Shown here: in pieces, positions 1 through 12,505 of the stretch | Layout of the letters: every line of letters begins with the position of its first letter | Position numbering within the stretch: position 1 is the first letter of the stretch | Made by a program: the position numbers and the translations under genes | Notes under the pieces: generated by a model | What the model saw: the letters and a program-made list of their open reading frames with translations, nothing else | What the model was told of the DNA's origin: nothing | Databases searched by the model: none | Assembly: GCF_047663525.1 (NCBI RefSeq) | Contig: NC_092607.1 | Location: 8,713,001-8,777,000, forward strand | Direction: 5' to 3' | Source of the DNA: Anas platyrhynchos | Taxonomy: Eukaryota; Chordata; Aves; Anseriformes; Anatidae | Length of the DNA stretch: 64,000 nucleotides

Positions 1-3000
1 CTTTTGTAGGGCACAGCACTGGGAATCTTGATCGCACAAATCAGCTGCGATTAGCTGCCCGGCGAGCCGGCTAGGAAAGGCACCGTGCCTCTGAGCCTTT
101 GAAGTTGGTGTCTGCCAGGCTTAATCTCGCTAACGCTCTGGCATGAGGGAGAATAAAGATCCTGAAAATGCACGTTGTGTGTTTCTTGCCAAGTGGAAAT
201 TCTGCTTGTGTGTGTGTTGGGAAATATCGGAGTATCGCCAACTTCTAGGAAGGGCAAGACGTGCCCTCACTGCCCTTGGGTGAGGGAGAAAGGCGATACA
301 CGAAGTATCCCAAGCCTGAAGTAGCAGCATGAGAAGTCACCTTGGTGGACAAGCTGCCTTGTTGTGGCCTTTGTATCCTTACAAGGGATACGAATAAATG
401 TATTTATCCCCCCATCCCCAGGCAGAGATACAAAAGGAGCTTCCCGGGTTAGGGTGGACAACTCAGAGTGAGTCTTAACCCTCAACACAGAATCCCCCCT
501 CTGACCTTGAATAGATTTCTCCTACTTCTGAGCTAAGCCCTTGGTAGTGAAGTATCTGAACTACTTGTGATAAGATTTGTAGCTAGCATTAGAAAACAAA
601 CAAACAAAACACAACAAACTTTGAACCCTGAATTCCTGTCCCTGACCCGGAGAACCTTCCAGGGGCTTGCCATGGCTCTGCTGTAGTTGTTTTCCTCCTC
701 AAGTCACATGAGAGCTCCTGCTTTCCCCTCCTGTTTTCTCCTCCTTATCTTTATTTGCTCCAGGGCAAGTGATTGACACACAGCGATCTGCAACTGCCTG
801 CTGAGCGTTATCTAGTCTAGCTGGAGGGGCAAGCAGTCATCTCCTCCCCGCTCTGCTGCATGGAGCCGGGCACTGAGCGTTTATTTAGAGCACCTATTTT
901 GCCACCGTTGCAGTAAACAGATCCCAGCATGTGCCTGTCTGGCAGAGGACAGGGATCTTGACGGCTTTGCTCTCGGCTGATAATCAGGCAAGAGCAGTTA
1001 AACAAGAATCCATTCCTTTGCAATCTATCCACCCTCCTGTTTGCTGCTCCAGCACGGCCTGAAAGGCACAAACGTGCAGGGTGGCCTGAAGAGAGCAGGC
1101 TGTGTGTTAGCAAAGGCACACGGTTAGGAGGTAAGTTAAGAGGTAATGAGGTTTGGCTGTGCAGGGAAGCCTATTTTGAGCAAGCTCCCCAGTGCCTGCA
1201 GAGCCTGGGAGGATTCAGCCCCGCTGCAGGAGAGGGATCGCCCCGTGGGAGCGGGTCACACCGCCGAGCCCGGGATTACGGCGTCATTGTCACAGGGATT
1301 ATGACTCCGCGGCCGCGTGAGCCCCCAGCAGAGCTGCTCGCTGCGACACGGCTTACAGGATCCCAGGGGGACCTGCAGGCGGGGGGTGACCCGTACTGGG
1401 GCTGTGCTTAGCGCTGGCCACATGCCGCTGTACCTGCCCCCACGGAGCACGTGGCCTGCTGTGTTTGAGCACACAGGGCTGGGTTTGTGGCTGCAGGGAG
1501 ACGGATACCTGCTTGGACAGGGACTGGGGATGCTTCCCGTAATGACCTTGAGCGGGTGGCGCTCTGTCAGCCCCTGCCTTCCTCTTGTTCTGTCTTACTG
1601 AGCGAGTCGCTGCTCCCAGCCTCTATTACCAAGCACAATTATGTATATACATACAAAATATATGTAAAATATAAAGCCTTTTCTGAATGCTTGTCTCTGA
1701 TTTCCTCAGAGGCATTGTGGGCTTATCTTTACAGCTCGCTGCGATGCACGGGTAGGGTGAATTAGTGGGAAGATGGGCTGAGCCTGTGGCCTGCTCCAGG
1801 ACTGCTTCAAAAGAGCTGAGCATAGGCATAGTGGTACTTAACTGTGTCTGTAAGCCTGGGGGTGAGTCCGTTGTGGAACAAACCACACACAGGTGCCTCC
1901 ATACCTTAACTTCTGTCCCTTGGCACAGAGGGCACTGTGGGCCCTGTGTGCTGTGCTGCGTGGGACAGCGTGACCAGAGGTAGCTGGGTACCCTCCAGGC
2001 ACAGGCACAAGGAGTTAGCACGAGTGCTGAAGGAGTTAGGTGCGACCTGGGCTGAAATAATGGTATTTGTTCTGCTCTCAGTACAGAAGTGATTGAAGCT
2101 TATGTTTTCCCTGCACTGGAGTGGGGAGGGAGTCAAGGGTGGCTTGAGGGGAAAGCGCAGCCCCTTCTCTTTCTGCTGCGGCAGGAGCTGGCTCTGCGGG
2201 AAGCTCCTGTCACTTCTAGTAGCTTTACTTGGAAGGGCTGCAAGGTGGGAGGATAGAGCTGTCTTTGCCTGTTACCTCTCTACAGGCCCTCCCTCCCACG
2301 GCGGGCAGCTTTGCTGAGCTGGCTCGCGTGGCTCCTCAGCCCCCTTGGTTTTGGAGGGCTGGCTTGGCTGTGCTGGGGCTGTGGGGCGAGCTCTGCTCCT
2401 CTGCGTGCTTTGCATGGGCTCAAAACCTTCCTGGTTCTGTCTCTGAGCTTCTGCAAGAGCGTGGTGGAAGTGAGCTGTATGGAAATCCCCCGACTCAGGC
2501 CTGGTGGTTTGCAGAGTTTTCGCCTCCCCGCACCAGGAAGGCCCCGCCAGGTTTGGTGCTCTTTGGCCAAAAATGTGAGCAGCACTGTGGGAAAGCCGGG
2601 TGGGCAGCAGCACGGGGCTGGGAAAGGTGTTTGTGTCATGCTGCTCAGCTGGGGTCTCTGGGTGGGACAGGGGACAAACACCCAAATCGGCACCCAGGAG
2701 AGTCCCAAGAACTTCACCCAAGCACCAGACAGCAAGTCACGCTGTGGTGCCCAGTGAGCTCCTAGGTGACAGGGAATGGGCAAAGCTTTGCCTAAAGACT
2801 TCCCAAGAGCACATACATACCCCAGTGTCCCTCCTGCTGTGGCTGCCTCCCCTCAGCACAGGAATTTTCCATGGATCTGCTTGACTGGAGCCCCAGTCCT
2901 GTCTGTGGCACATTCCTCAGCGCACCTGGGCTCACGTCATGGATTTATTTTGGGGTCTGAGACCCCATCCTTCAACCCTGGTCACTGCAGTGAAACGAGG

Positions 3001-6000
3001 TGATCCATACAGCTGTCCTCTAGCACAGAGCACCAAACAAAACCTGCAGGAGCTATTTATGTTACCTGTCCCCGCGGGCTATAAGGAGTTAACAGATCTG
3101 CACCTCTGCCACTTCTGCCACCTCCCTGGCTGGCCCAGGTCCACCTGCTTTTGTCTAGGAAGGGTTGACTTTCACCTTGCTCCTGTTTACTCCTAGACTT
3201 GTGTACACAGTGCTGGGTAGGGAGACGCACAGAGCTCAGCTCCCCATTACGGAGTCGTAAAACGAGATAAAGAGCGCCCTGCACTCAGGTGCCGGAGTCG
3301 CTGCGGGTCTGACTCCTCTGCTGCTCGCTGGCTGCAGCCCTTGAAAGAAGCCTTTAGAGAACTTAGGCCTGGTTGATCAGAGGCAGTGGCCACAAAAGCA
3401 AATCCCACATCTGAAAAGCTTTGTCCCTTCCCCAGAACGTAATTTGTTTTTCTTTCTGATGGGGTTTGCAAAAGCTGCGGTGAGGATGTGTGGGCTGGGG
3501 TAGGTGAGCTGCCTGGGTCTGGTATTTCCCAGCACTAGCCGGGGAAACTCGCACGTCGGCCAGACCCTTTGCTCGCTGCCGTGGTGAACAGATGCTCCTG
3601 CTTTCAGAAGAGCCTGGCGGTACACCGGGCCCAGGAGCGTGGGATGTGGTGGGGTGAGCCTGCACCCTGCTCGGGGTGCTGGCTGCGATTCCCGTGCTGT
3701 AGGGCAGCAGCAGGGCAAGCCGTGTCCAGCCTCACCCACAGCCTGTCCAGGGCTCACATGAGACCTCTGTGCCCAGCTTTTCCAGGAATGGCGCTCATAG
3801 TTCACGTGCCTGACGTGCTGCTCGTCTAGCAGGGAATAGGCTTTTAATTTTTGCCACTGGCAGGCAGGGAAAGCTTGTGCTCCATCCCCGGCACACTGGT
3901 TAATCCTCCTCAGTGCTTGCTGGGGATCAAAGCTGCTTAGCGTGAGGAGGAAACCCTGGAAGCAGCAGAAATGGTAGTTTTCTGTGCAGACCTCTCCTGG
4001 AAAGGAGCATACATGTATTAATAGCAGGGCTCGACTTCAGCTGCCAGGGCAAGGTGGGGCGGCGCAGCCGTCCGGTCTGCCTCTCCCAGCGAGTCCCTGG
4101 CCCGGCTCCAGCGCGGGAGAACAGGTGGCAGAAAGCAGGCTCCGAGCAGCGGGTGCCCTTCTCCAGCTGGCAGTTGTGGAGGGTGTTAAGCTGGACGTGG
4201 CCAGAGACGACTTGGCAAGGGCTGCCTGGTGCTGTGCTGCTGTCTCGTAGCTTTTTCCTCTTGGCCGTGGCCTGCCAGCCCAGAGGAAGCAGCGGCACCT
4301 GCCTGCGGTGTCTATCGGGCTGCTATCACGGCTGTGGCAAGGACTGAGCCTTCCTTAGGACGAGCAGTTCTGCAGGGAGCTCTCCGTGGCACTCGGGAAG
4401 CCCTGAGCCTTTGCTTTTAAGCCTGGGAAAGTGCCCTCTCACAGGTGTGCATGCTAGGAATGTGCCTGCTGCAGACCTGCCCTGAGAGCAGGGCACTCGG
4501 CTTTTAACTCTTCCCGGCCAGAGCACTCCTGGCTGCCCAGGGCCCTTGGAAGGAGCCTGCTCCCCGGGAGAGCGTGTCCTGGGACCTAGAGGGCAGACAT
4601 GGAGATGCCCAGCAGCCCTCTAACTTCCCTGTGCTTCGGGGAGAAGCTGGCAGATGAATCTGTTAAGAAACGATCCTTGCTGCCCACAAGAAAAGCTTTC
4701 TGCAAGGCTCGAGGAGCTCTCCTGGCTTCCAGGAATTTCCCTGTCCTTGCTCAAGATGATGATGAAGAGTGAGTTCAGGGAACGCTCCCATATAATCTTA
4801 TTTACGCTTGTGAGTCAGTAATTTCCTTGTTATGTCCTCTGGCTTGTAAACACTGTCTGTCCTGATTTAAATAGGGCTTTCTGATAGCCGAACCTGGTGC
4901 GTTCCACAGCGTGTACTAATCGCCGTGGCTGCCTGCCATGGCTCTGCTCATGCCTGGGCTGATCTGATAAGGCCAGCCTGCTGTCCAGCTACTCGGTGGC
5001 CCAAAGGTGGCTTTCCTTCAGCCTCCCTCGCTGGGACATTTGCTGGCCGTGAGTCATAACAGCGTGCAGCATGAGCTGGCACAGGGGTGCGGCTCGGCAC
5101 GGCGCTCCTGCCAGCATCGGTCTGCCCCGGCTTGGCAGCCCGCTTGTAGGGATGGCAGCGAGTGCGTGGCCCGGCCCCGCTGTCCTGGTGTGGGCAGACT
5201 GGAATTGGCCCTTCCTGCACCTCAGTGGGATCGCCGTGAGCTGGGGTGGGAGCAGTGACTGCCTGCTGGCAGCAGTTCCCATCGCGGGTCTGGCTTTGGC
5301 TGGGTTTCACGTATCTCAGAATGAATTTGCCCTGGAGTGAGTGATCCGTAATGTCAGGAACGCCGGGTTCCAGGAGGCGAGGGGATTTCTTCCCAGCTGT
5401 CCTTCCTCCCCAGCCCCCTTCCCATTGCTCCGTGCCAGCTCGGGCAGAGAGATGGGTCTGGGAGGGGAGCTGGCCTCAGCTCCATGCCCCGTGGCTATTC
5501 ATTTGCTTATCCTCCAGCGGAGCTGCAGGGGAAACCGAAGATGCCTCAATAAGCTAATGAAAAGCACATCAAGTAGCCACCGCTCCTCATGCAAAATGAG
5601 AAGCATCCTGCTCTGACCACAAGGTATTGTTTGTGGCGAAACCAGTACCCTAATGGCAGGGCAATCCGGGCGGCGAGCAGGGCCAGAGGAAGCTGACACA
5701 TGGCTTAGGAGGGGTTGTGAGCGTTCACCTGGAGGGGCAGAGGGGGGAATAACTCCTCAGGCTGTGGCACTGCGGGGCTTTGGGAAGGGTCGCACCTGGG
5801 CTACTGGGGGGGCTGATAGGAGGCGCAGAGCCCCCTGCCCTGTGCTCGCTGCTATCCTGATAAAGCAGCCGGGCTTGGGTGGTGAGACCCAGGGCTAATT
5901 GCCCCATGGGTCTCTGCTCTTCTACCCCCAGTAATGCCATAGTTACACTCATGATAAACTTGCACGATGAGAAGAGCCCTCAGATGTGCAGGGCTGTGGA

Positions 6001-7197
6001 CTAAAAGCATGTGTCCTGCTGCAGCTATTTACCAAGACACTCCTGGGTAGATAAACCTTCAGGGCTCAAACCACGGTGATGCCCAGGAAGTGAGCATCCA
6101 GTATTTCTGTGGGGACAGCATGGGGAAACGTGACAGCCTAGCTATGAGATCCATCCGTCTGCATCGCGCTCCTTGCCCTGGGGGAAGGGGTGAAGTCCCC
6201 CACCACGCCGATGACTTCATGGCTGTGGAATCAGAGGCAGGGAGCGCTGGAATCTGCGGGCTGCTGTGGGGCAACTGCGAGCTGCCTGCGCGGCACCCTC
6301 ACCTGGCCCCAGGCTGCTGGGAGAGCTCCCGGGGGAATTGCACAACCTCGGTGAGGGCAGGAGGTTTGCGCCTGTGGCTCCGGCTCCGGCCAAGTGCAAA
6401 TGAGCTCTGGTGTAGGAATTGCCACTGTGGCCACGCAGCTGATCCCCTGCGAGGCTCTCCAGGCCTAGCTGCTCTGCAGGCTGGGCAGCCTGCCCTTCTG
6501 CGCTGCTGCTCTGCTCCCAAGCGTCTGCAGCTGCAGTTGCCAAACCTTGGGATCCTGGGCTTGATTTTATAACTTGTTTGTTTACGTGTGATTTAGTAGG
6601 TGAGGCAGGGGAAGCTCTTCCTTCAGGCGAGTTATTGCTGATAGCGAATGCTCCTGAACATCGCAGCATTGCACAGCAAATCAGCTGAACTGACAGATCT
6701 GTTTTTAACCCTTGGGTGATAAACCAGATTTGTTCTCAATGCAAGAAGCAATGAGCTGCCTTGATGTGAAGCTTCCGTGCCATACAAAAAAAAAGCCCGA
6801 CGTATAGGTGCCAGGCTTTCTCTGAGAATAGCATGTTCCTCCAAACGCCCCTTTCTGACAAACTGAAGGCATTGTCTTTCCCCACGTGCTCTTGCTCTGA
6901 ACTCCTGACCAAGATCGTGTTGTGTTGTTTGCACCGTGTGGTTGTTTGGTGAACCGCCTGAATGTGCAGCCCTCAGGAAATTCCCATCCCAGACTGGCTC
7001 TCACTTCTGTTCTGAGAAATTCTAGGGGAATTCAGCTATTTCCAGGCCAATGAAGATAATGCTCTTGGTGGAGAGGAAGTTCAGCATTTAATGTTCTTGT
7101 GATGGAATTGATGTGCTCAGCCCTGAACTGCTGACCTTGTGTAAAACCCTTCAGAGTAGTTGCCTGAGACTTAACACTTCTCTTCCCCTGTCTTAAG
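1..7197 (+). other. SDC4: Intron 1 (3' part) of syndecan-4
   Basis: No coding exon could be supported here. I looked for a signal-peptide exon that would join in phase 0 to the exon at 7,198 and found none, so the first exon and promoter probably lie upstream of the window. The DNA is unique-looking, moderately GC-rich and has only scattered short open frames without splice context. A small CpG-rich patch with a NotI-type site sits around 1,230-1,320 and could be an intronic regulatory element, but that is a guess. Confidence 0.6.
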
Positions 7198-10085
7198 GTG
7201 AGAGAAACCGAGACCATGGATGCACGATGGCTCGACTACCCTGGTTCTGGAGACCTGCCAGATGATGAAGACATTGGCAAATTCAAACCTCCCTCACCTT
7301 CCGATGGGTTAGATACAGATGAGACGTCTGGTTCTGGAGGTAAGCAGGGAAGGGGGTGAATGGATCTCTCTTGGCTGATACTGAAATTCTTCCTAGTGCC
7401 AGCAGTCATGAATGATGGGCTAAGGGTACAGCTCGAGCTACAGAGTGTCAGGTGAAGATGAGAAAGCCGTGTGGACTGTAGGCACTCTGAGATGAGAACA
7501 GTGAAAGTGGTTGTACCGTGATGCTGAATCACTCTGGCTGGACTCCATCTGTCCTCCCTAACTTGCCTTACTGCCAGCAAAAAGGCATTGTGCTAGCTGG
7601 GTCTCTGTCCCACTGAACTCCAAAGAACTTCTGGCAGATTTTCTTTAAATTCTAATCTTGAGGTAGTGTTAAAGGGCTTAAAGTTTGGTGTCTTAGCTGA
7701 GGCTAAACAAGGTAAAGGACTAACTGATGTTGAAGTGAACTCTCAGTGACATGCAAAGCTCCCTGCCCAAACCAGTTTCAGCAGCTCCTTGTCCCCTTTC
7801 TGTGAACACTTGTTCTCTAAATGGAAAAGAACAAGTACTGAAATCAGTACCTGACATGTTTGGGCAGATCTGGTGACTAGAGGGTTAGCAAACTATCCTT
7901 TAGGGATGGGTGGTGAGAGCTTTGCCCTCCCTTGGCATTAGTTTAGCAAGCTATGGCAGACCTGCTTTGCAGAGCAGCTCCTGATAATCTGCAGCAGGGG
8001 CCAATAGATGCAGCTGAAGATCCCTCCCATGCAAGAGGTGTTGGTCTGGAGATTACATCTCATGGTCTTGTGCAATCAAAGCCACGAAGTGGTGGATGTA
8101 TGAGTAGATAAGAGGGAACTGTATTCAGGAGGGAGCAAGAGTGCTATTTAGACTGCAGTTGCTGAAGTGTCCGAATTGTGGAAAACCAGCCTGTAATTAG
8201 AGGAAACCTTAGCATCCTCTTCTTTCCCCCCTGCAGACTACCCAGATTCTGAAGATGCTATATATCTGACCACCATGGATACTCCTCTGGTAGGTATTGC
8301 CTTTGCATATATATTTTTTTAAACAACATGTAGCTACTCTGGCCCATCTCTGAAGCTTTCTGAAAACCCTTCCCCCTGCAAGACGTGGCATTGAGAGGAA
8401 TCTACCTGCATGAGCAGGAACAGCATGCTTGCAGTGCACTAAGCAAACTTTCCTTTCCCTGCACACCCTCCTACTTTCAGTCGTAGGTAGGCTGGGTGCT
8501 GCTTACTGATGGGTGTGGTTTGTCTATTCTCTGTAGATATCTGACAACTATATCCCTGGAGATAGGGAGAGAAAGATTGAAGGTGAGAAGAAAAACACGA
8601 TGCTGGACAATGAAATCATTCCAGACAAAGCTTTACCTGTTGAAGAGAACCTGTCCAACAAGATCTCCATGGCAAGCACAGCCAACAGCAGCATCTTTGA
8701 AAGAACAGAAGTTCTTACAGGTAGTAGTCCACGTTGTTCTTAAAGTTTAATGACAAATTATTAACATTGTACATCAAAATGGCTTGTATTGTTCTCTGAG
8801 GAGCAGTTCCCTTCTGACAAGGGAACTGAATTGCATTACCTTTGTGCCTGCCTCTACCAGGATCACTTCTGCTTTCTAGTCCTTACATGGCAGAAGAGCC
8901 CAGGGCTGCCTTGCTGGGGGTAAATTGCTTGTTTTTGAGCGTGTCACCTGACTGCTGGCTTAAACAAGTCATGTGGCAGCTGCTCTGCACCTGCCTTCTC
9001 AGCCAGAGGCATATCTAGCCATAAATCAGCAATGTCATAAACTTCTAAATCAAATGCAGGCATTTTCCTTCTAACCTCTGCCCAAGACCTGCTTTTTCTG
9101 AGCCTTGCCAGGAGCCCAACAACTCGTCTAAGGGGTTTGAGCACCTAGTCAGCTGTTACAAATCTAAGTGGCTCTGTCTAGAGCAGAACCAAGCAGCTGG
9201 CTTCCCCTCCGCATGTGGGACAGATCTATATTAAGGCAAACTTCATCCAGCACTTAGCCTGATGTCCGAGTGCAGACCTCAGCGAGTTGTGCCCATGTGC
9301 AGCCATCCTTCCACCTGGAGGAGGGACTGGAGACTGGATTGCAAAGCCACCTAGCAAAGAAGCTGAATTAGTGCAGTGAGAAGGTATCACAGCAAAAGAT
9401 AAACTTGATTTAAGTCTTATGGCCACCCTTGGCGTGAGGAGAGGGAAAAATCTTTTGGGTGTGTGTAGGGAGTTGTTGCTGTTTAATTGAAATACTCAAT
9501 TATGTGTGCTCACACATAAATGTGAGTATATATAAACAATAAAGCATTCAATCAAAGCTGTACCATTTTCCTGGAGTTGACACTGTGGGTTGTAGGAGGG
9601 CTCTCTTGGAGGCTAAGAAAAAAGGGAACCATTCCAAAGCAGGGAGGTTGTCCTTTTGATAAAAGTTCCTTCTTGCACTTAGCTGGAAGATTAGCACAAC
9701 TGGTTAATGTGGAACATGTGATTATTCTATGGTTGGATGAAAATCAGTTTGTGGCTTTTTCCAGTAACATCTGCTGTTGCTGAAAATGTCAGTACATATG
9801 GTGATAGGCACATGGGCAGAACTGATTCCGGAGGCAGTTCTGGGAACTTGTACTGATGAAGCAGATCTCAAAATTTAGCTGACAGTTTGTCCAGGAGTTT
9901 AGACTTAATTCTGTGTTTATTTTTTTTCCCCAGCCCTCATTGCAGGAGGGGCAGTTGGCCTCCTGTTTGCTGTCTTCCTGATCCTTCTCTTAGTCTATCG
10001 CATGAAGAAAAAGGACGAAGGCAGTTACGACCTTGGAAAGAAACCGATCTACAAGAAAGCCCCTACAAACGAGTTCTACGCCTAA
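7198..10085 (+). CDS. SDC4: Syndecan-4 (exons 2-5; exon 1 off window)
   Basis: Type I membrane heparan-sulfate proteoglycan that acts as a co-receptor for growth factors and, with integrins, at focal adhesions. Coding exons are 7198-7339, 8237-8289, 8537-8720 and 9934-10085, all with GT-AG borders and consistent phases (0/1, 1/0, 0/1, 1/stop), giving 176 residues after the missing signal peptide. The ectodomain carries acidic glycosaminoglycan-attachment sites (GSGD, then SGSGD) in the first two exons. The last exon encodes the transmembrane helix ([20 protein letters not shown]) and the cytoplasmic tail: C1 region [11 protein letters not shown], the syndecan-4-specific variable region LGKKPIYKK that binds PIP2 and PKC-alpha, and the C-terminal PDZ ligand EFYA. 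The V region separates it from syndecans 1-3. The membrane and cytoplasmic parts look unchanged from the chicken protein as I remember it, while the ectodomain differs at many sites, as is usual for the family. Confidence 0.95.
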
Positions 10086-12505
10086 AGCTCAGCAGCACTT
10101 TGTGCCCATCAAGGGACAAATGGACTGTATGGAAACACTGTGCCCTCCAATGAGACGTGCTGAACAAACGTTCTTTTTGGATTGAATTTCAAAGTGACTT
10201 TGAGGGGGAAAAAATTTCTATATGACCCTTTCCACCCCACTCAGCTAACAAGGGCCCAATGAAATACAAAGAGTCTGAAAAAACAAAACAACAAACCTCA
10301 GTGTACTTTATCTAAAGCTAGTATAAAAAAAAAAAAAGAAAAAAAAGCCAAACTTTCTGCTTGTTTTTATAGAGGGTATGTAAACACAAAACAGACTGTA
10401 TGGAAGTAAACACTATGTGTTTGCATCCAGTGTGTGGTGTTCAGATTGGCGGCTTCTACAGAAGATGACTTTTTTTTTTATTAACCTTGCTAACAGACGT
10501 CTTGCAGCAGGCTGTTGATGTGAAGCATTTTTGTGGAGAACTATTTATGAATCTCTTACACTACAGATAATGTTGCCTTATCAGGGAGTAAAAGGCCCAT
10601 AGGGCTCAAAATCCATGAATGCCATAACGGGCCTCTGGGAATGTCTTCCCCTGGAGACTTCTGTCTCTTCCTGCTGGCCCCAGGCAAGGGTCGTTAGTCC
10701 CTGAAATCAGGACAGCCCTGTTTCTCTTGGCTATGGTGACACCCTTTCCTTGCCTTTACTCTCTTACCTTTTTTTTTTTTTTTTTTAGGATTGCCTGTAG
10801 GGTTTTTATAACAAAATTTTAAAGAAAATAGACTAATGTTTATATAAAGTTTGTAGAAATTGTTTTTGAAATAAAAAAAAAAATCTACTTTTTTAATTTC
10901 CTCAGATTTATTTTTTCAATCCCTTTGTGTTTCCTTTGGCTGGGCATTTCTCTAGAGATGTTTTGTATGATTCATATTCTGAACTGCAGCAGAGTTAGCT
11001 ACAGTGTGTTACAGATTTCTTTTTAGTTCTATAGCAGCTACTGGAGAGGGTAAAGATATTTATGGTTTTCTTGTAACTTAGATTTTGATTTTTTAAAAAA
11101 CTTTTAAAAATAGAATTATTTATAGTTTCTGAAATGGCTGCTCTTCTCTTCTGGTAACTTTTATCCTTTTTATGTAAAACGCTAATATAATGAGTCTCTG
11201 TGAAAACTATTTAAGCTTTATTCTGTGAATTTTAATTATAAATTCAAGGCAATAACTTCTAGAATTAATCTGTATGCAAAATTGGATTCATTATATATGA
11301 TTGAAGTAGGGAAAAGATGAGAGTACTTCTAGTCTGTAATATATTATAATCAGTCCTATAGAGCTATATATTATATTTTACTGAGAAATACACAGTTCAG
11401 AGTGAAAAGGCTGGAGTTAATTCTTCAGCAGCCTCGCTGTGAGGCTGGGTCTAGTTTGTACTGCTCTTTGTCCAGTGTCTGCTCTGGGGTGCAGGTGGGC
11501 TGGTGAAGGCAGCTGGGGGGCTAATAGCCGTGCCCAGGGCTGTGCCACCCCATCCCTGCTGCGCCTGGGGGCTGGCAGTGTTAGGGGATGTCAGGCTGGA
11601 TCCTCTAAGGTGCAGCTGAGGTCCCAGTCTCCGTTCTGGGGTTGCTCTTTGATGCAGGCATTGAGAGCTCACAGTACAGGGAAAATAATTTGATTTTTGG
11701 TGCATGTCTGTGCTGCAGAGCCCAGGCAGTCCTGGGCCAAGCACTGACCTCCTGCAGAAGGCTGTCTGTGGTCGCCACAGAGCCACAGGTGGCTCTGACC
11801 TGTGGTGGTCCTCTGTCAGGTGTTGTGTACATAGCTCCTACCTCTTCTGAGTCACACCAGTCCCCCTAGAGCAACGGGTGGCTGCAGGTGCCAGGTTTCC
11901 TATGGAGGAGCACCCCGTGCAGGTCCTGTCCCATTGCAGCTCCCTGAACCTGCTCTGGCTCGAGGCCCCTTCACTGTGGGGTCCTCAAACTGAGAACAGG
12001 GTTGGCAGCCCAGAAGCAGGCTGTTGTGAATATTCTTTAGGAATCTCACCAGCTCCTCAAGCCTCCTTACGGGGACTTGGTTGTAGGCCTGAGGCCAAAT
12101 CTGTAGAGGCAATAGCACAAAGAAATTTGGCTTCAGCTGGTGGCAGCTGCTTCTCAGTGTGGGGCTCGTGCAGCAGTGCAGAGGGGGTGATGCACTGAGA
12201 TGTGAGGTCAAGGGGACTTCCCCGAGGCTTCTCCTCCAGGCTGGCTCCCTTGGTCCCAGTACGTGTGTGTTCTTGGAAACCACAGGCTCTGGGGTGCTCT
12301 AAGAGCCAGGCACGGTTCTGTGTTTACTGGGAAGGAGGGGGAGGACGTGCGGTGCCTATGGGCAGCACTACGGGGAAGGCAGGAGAGGTGTCTGCTCCGC
12401 TGGGTACTTGGATGCTCTTGTCTAATTGCTCTTGGATTTTCCACTGTTACATTTTTATTTTTATTTCTTTTCCCCTCAAATAAACTGGTACTTTATAAAA
12501 CTGGC
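10086..12505 (+). other. SDC4: SDC4 3'UTR with two poly(A) signals
   Basis: AT-rich, non-coding DNA follows the SDC4 stop codon. A first AATAAA lies at 10,870-10,875 and a second at 12,479-12,484, so a short (~0.8 kb) and a long (~2.4 kb) 3'UTR are both possible. The 10,860-11,400 segment contains several ATTTA-type AU-rich motifs. The 11,420-12,430 part is more GC-rich and may or may not belong to the transcript. Assignment to SDC4 is inferred from position and strand. Confidence 0.55.

Noticed and set aside
1200-1340. SDC4 promoter or exon 1
   Set aside because: CpG-rich, but no ATG plus signal peptide that joins in phase 0 to exon 2 was found.
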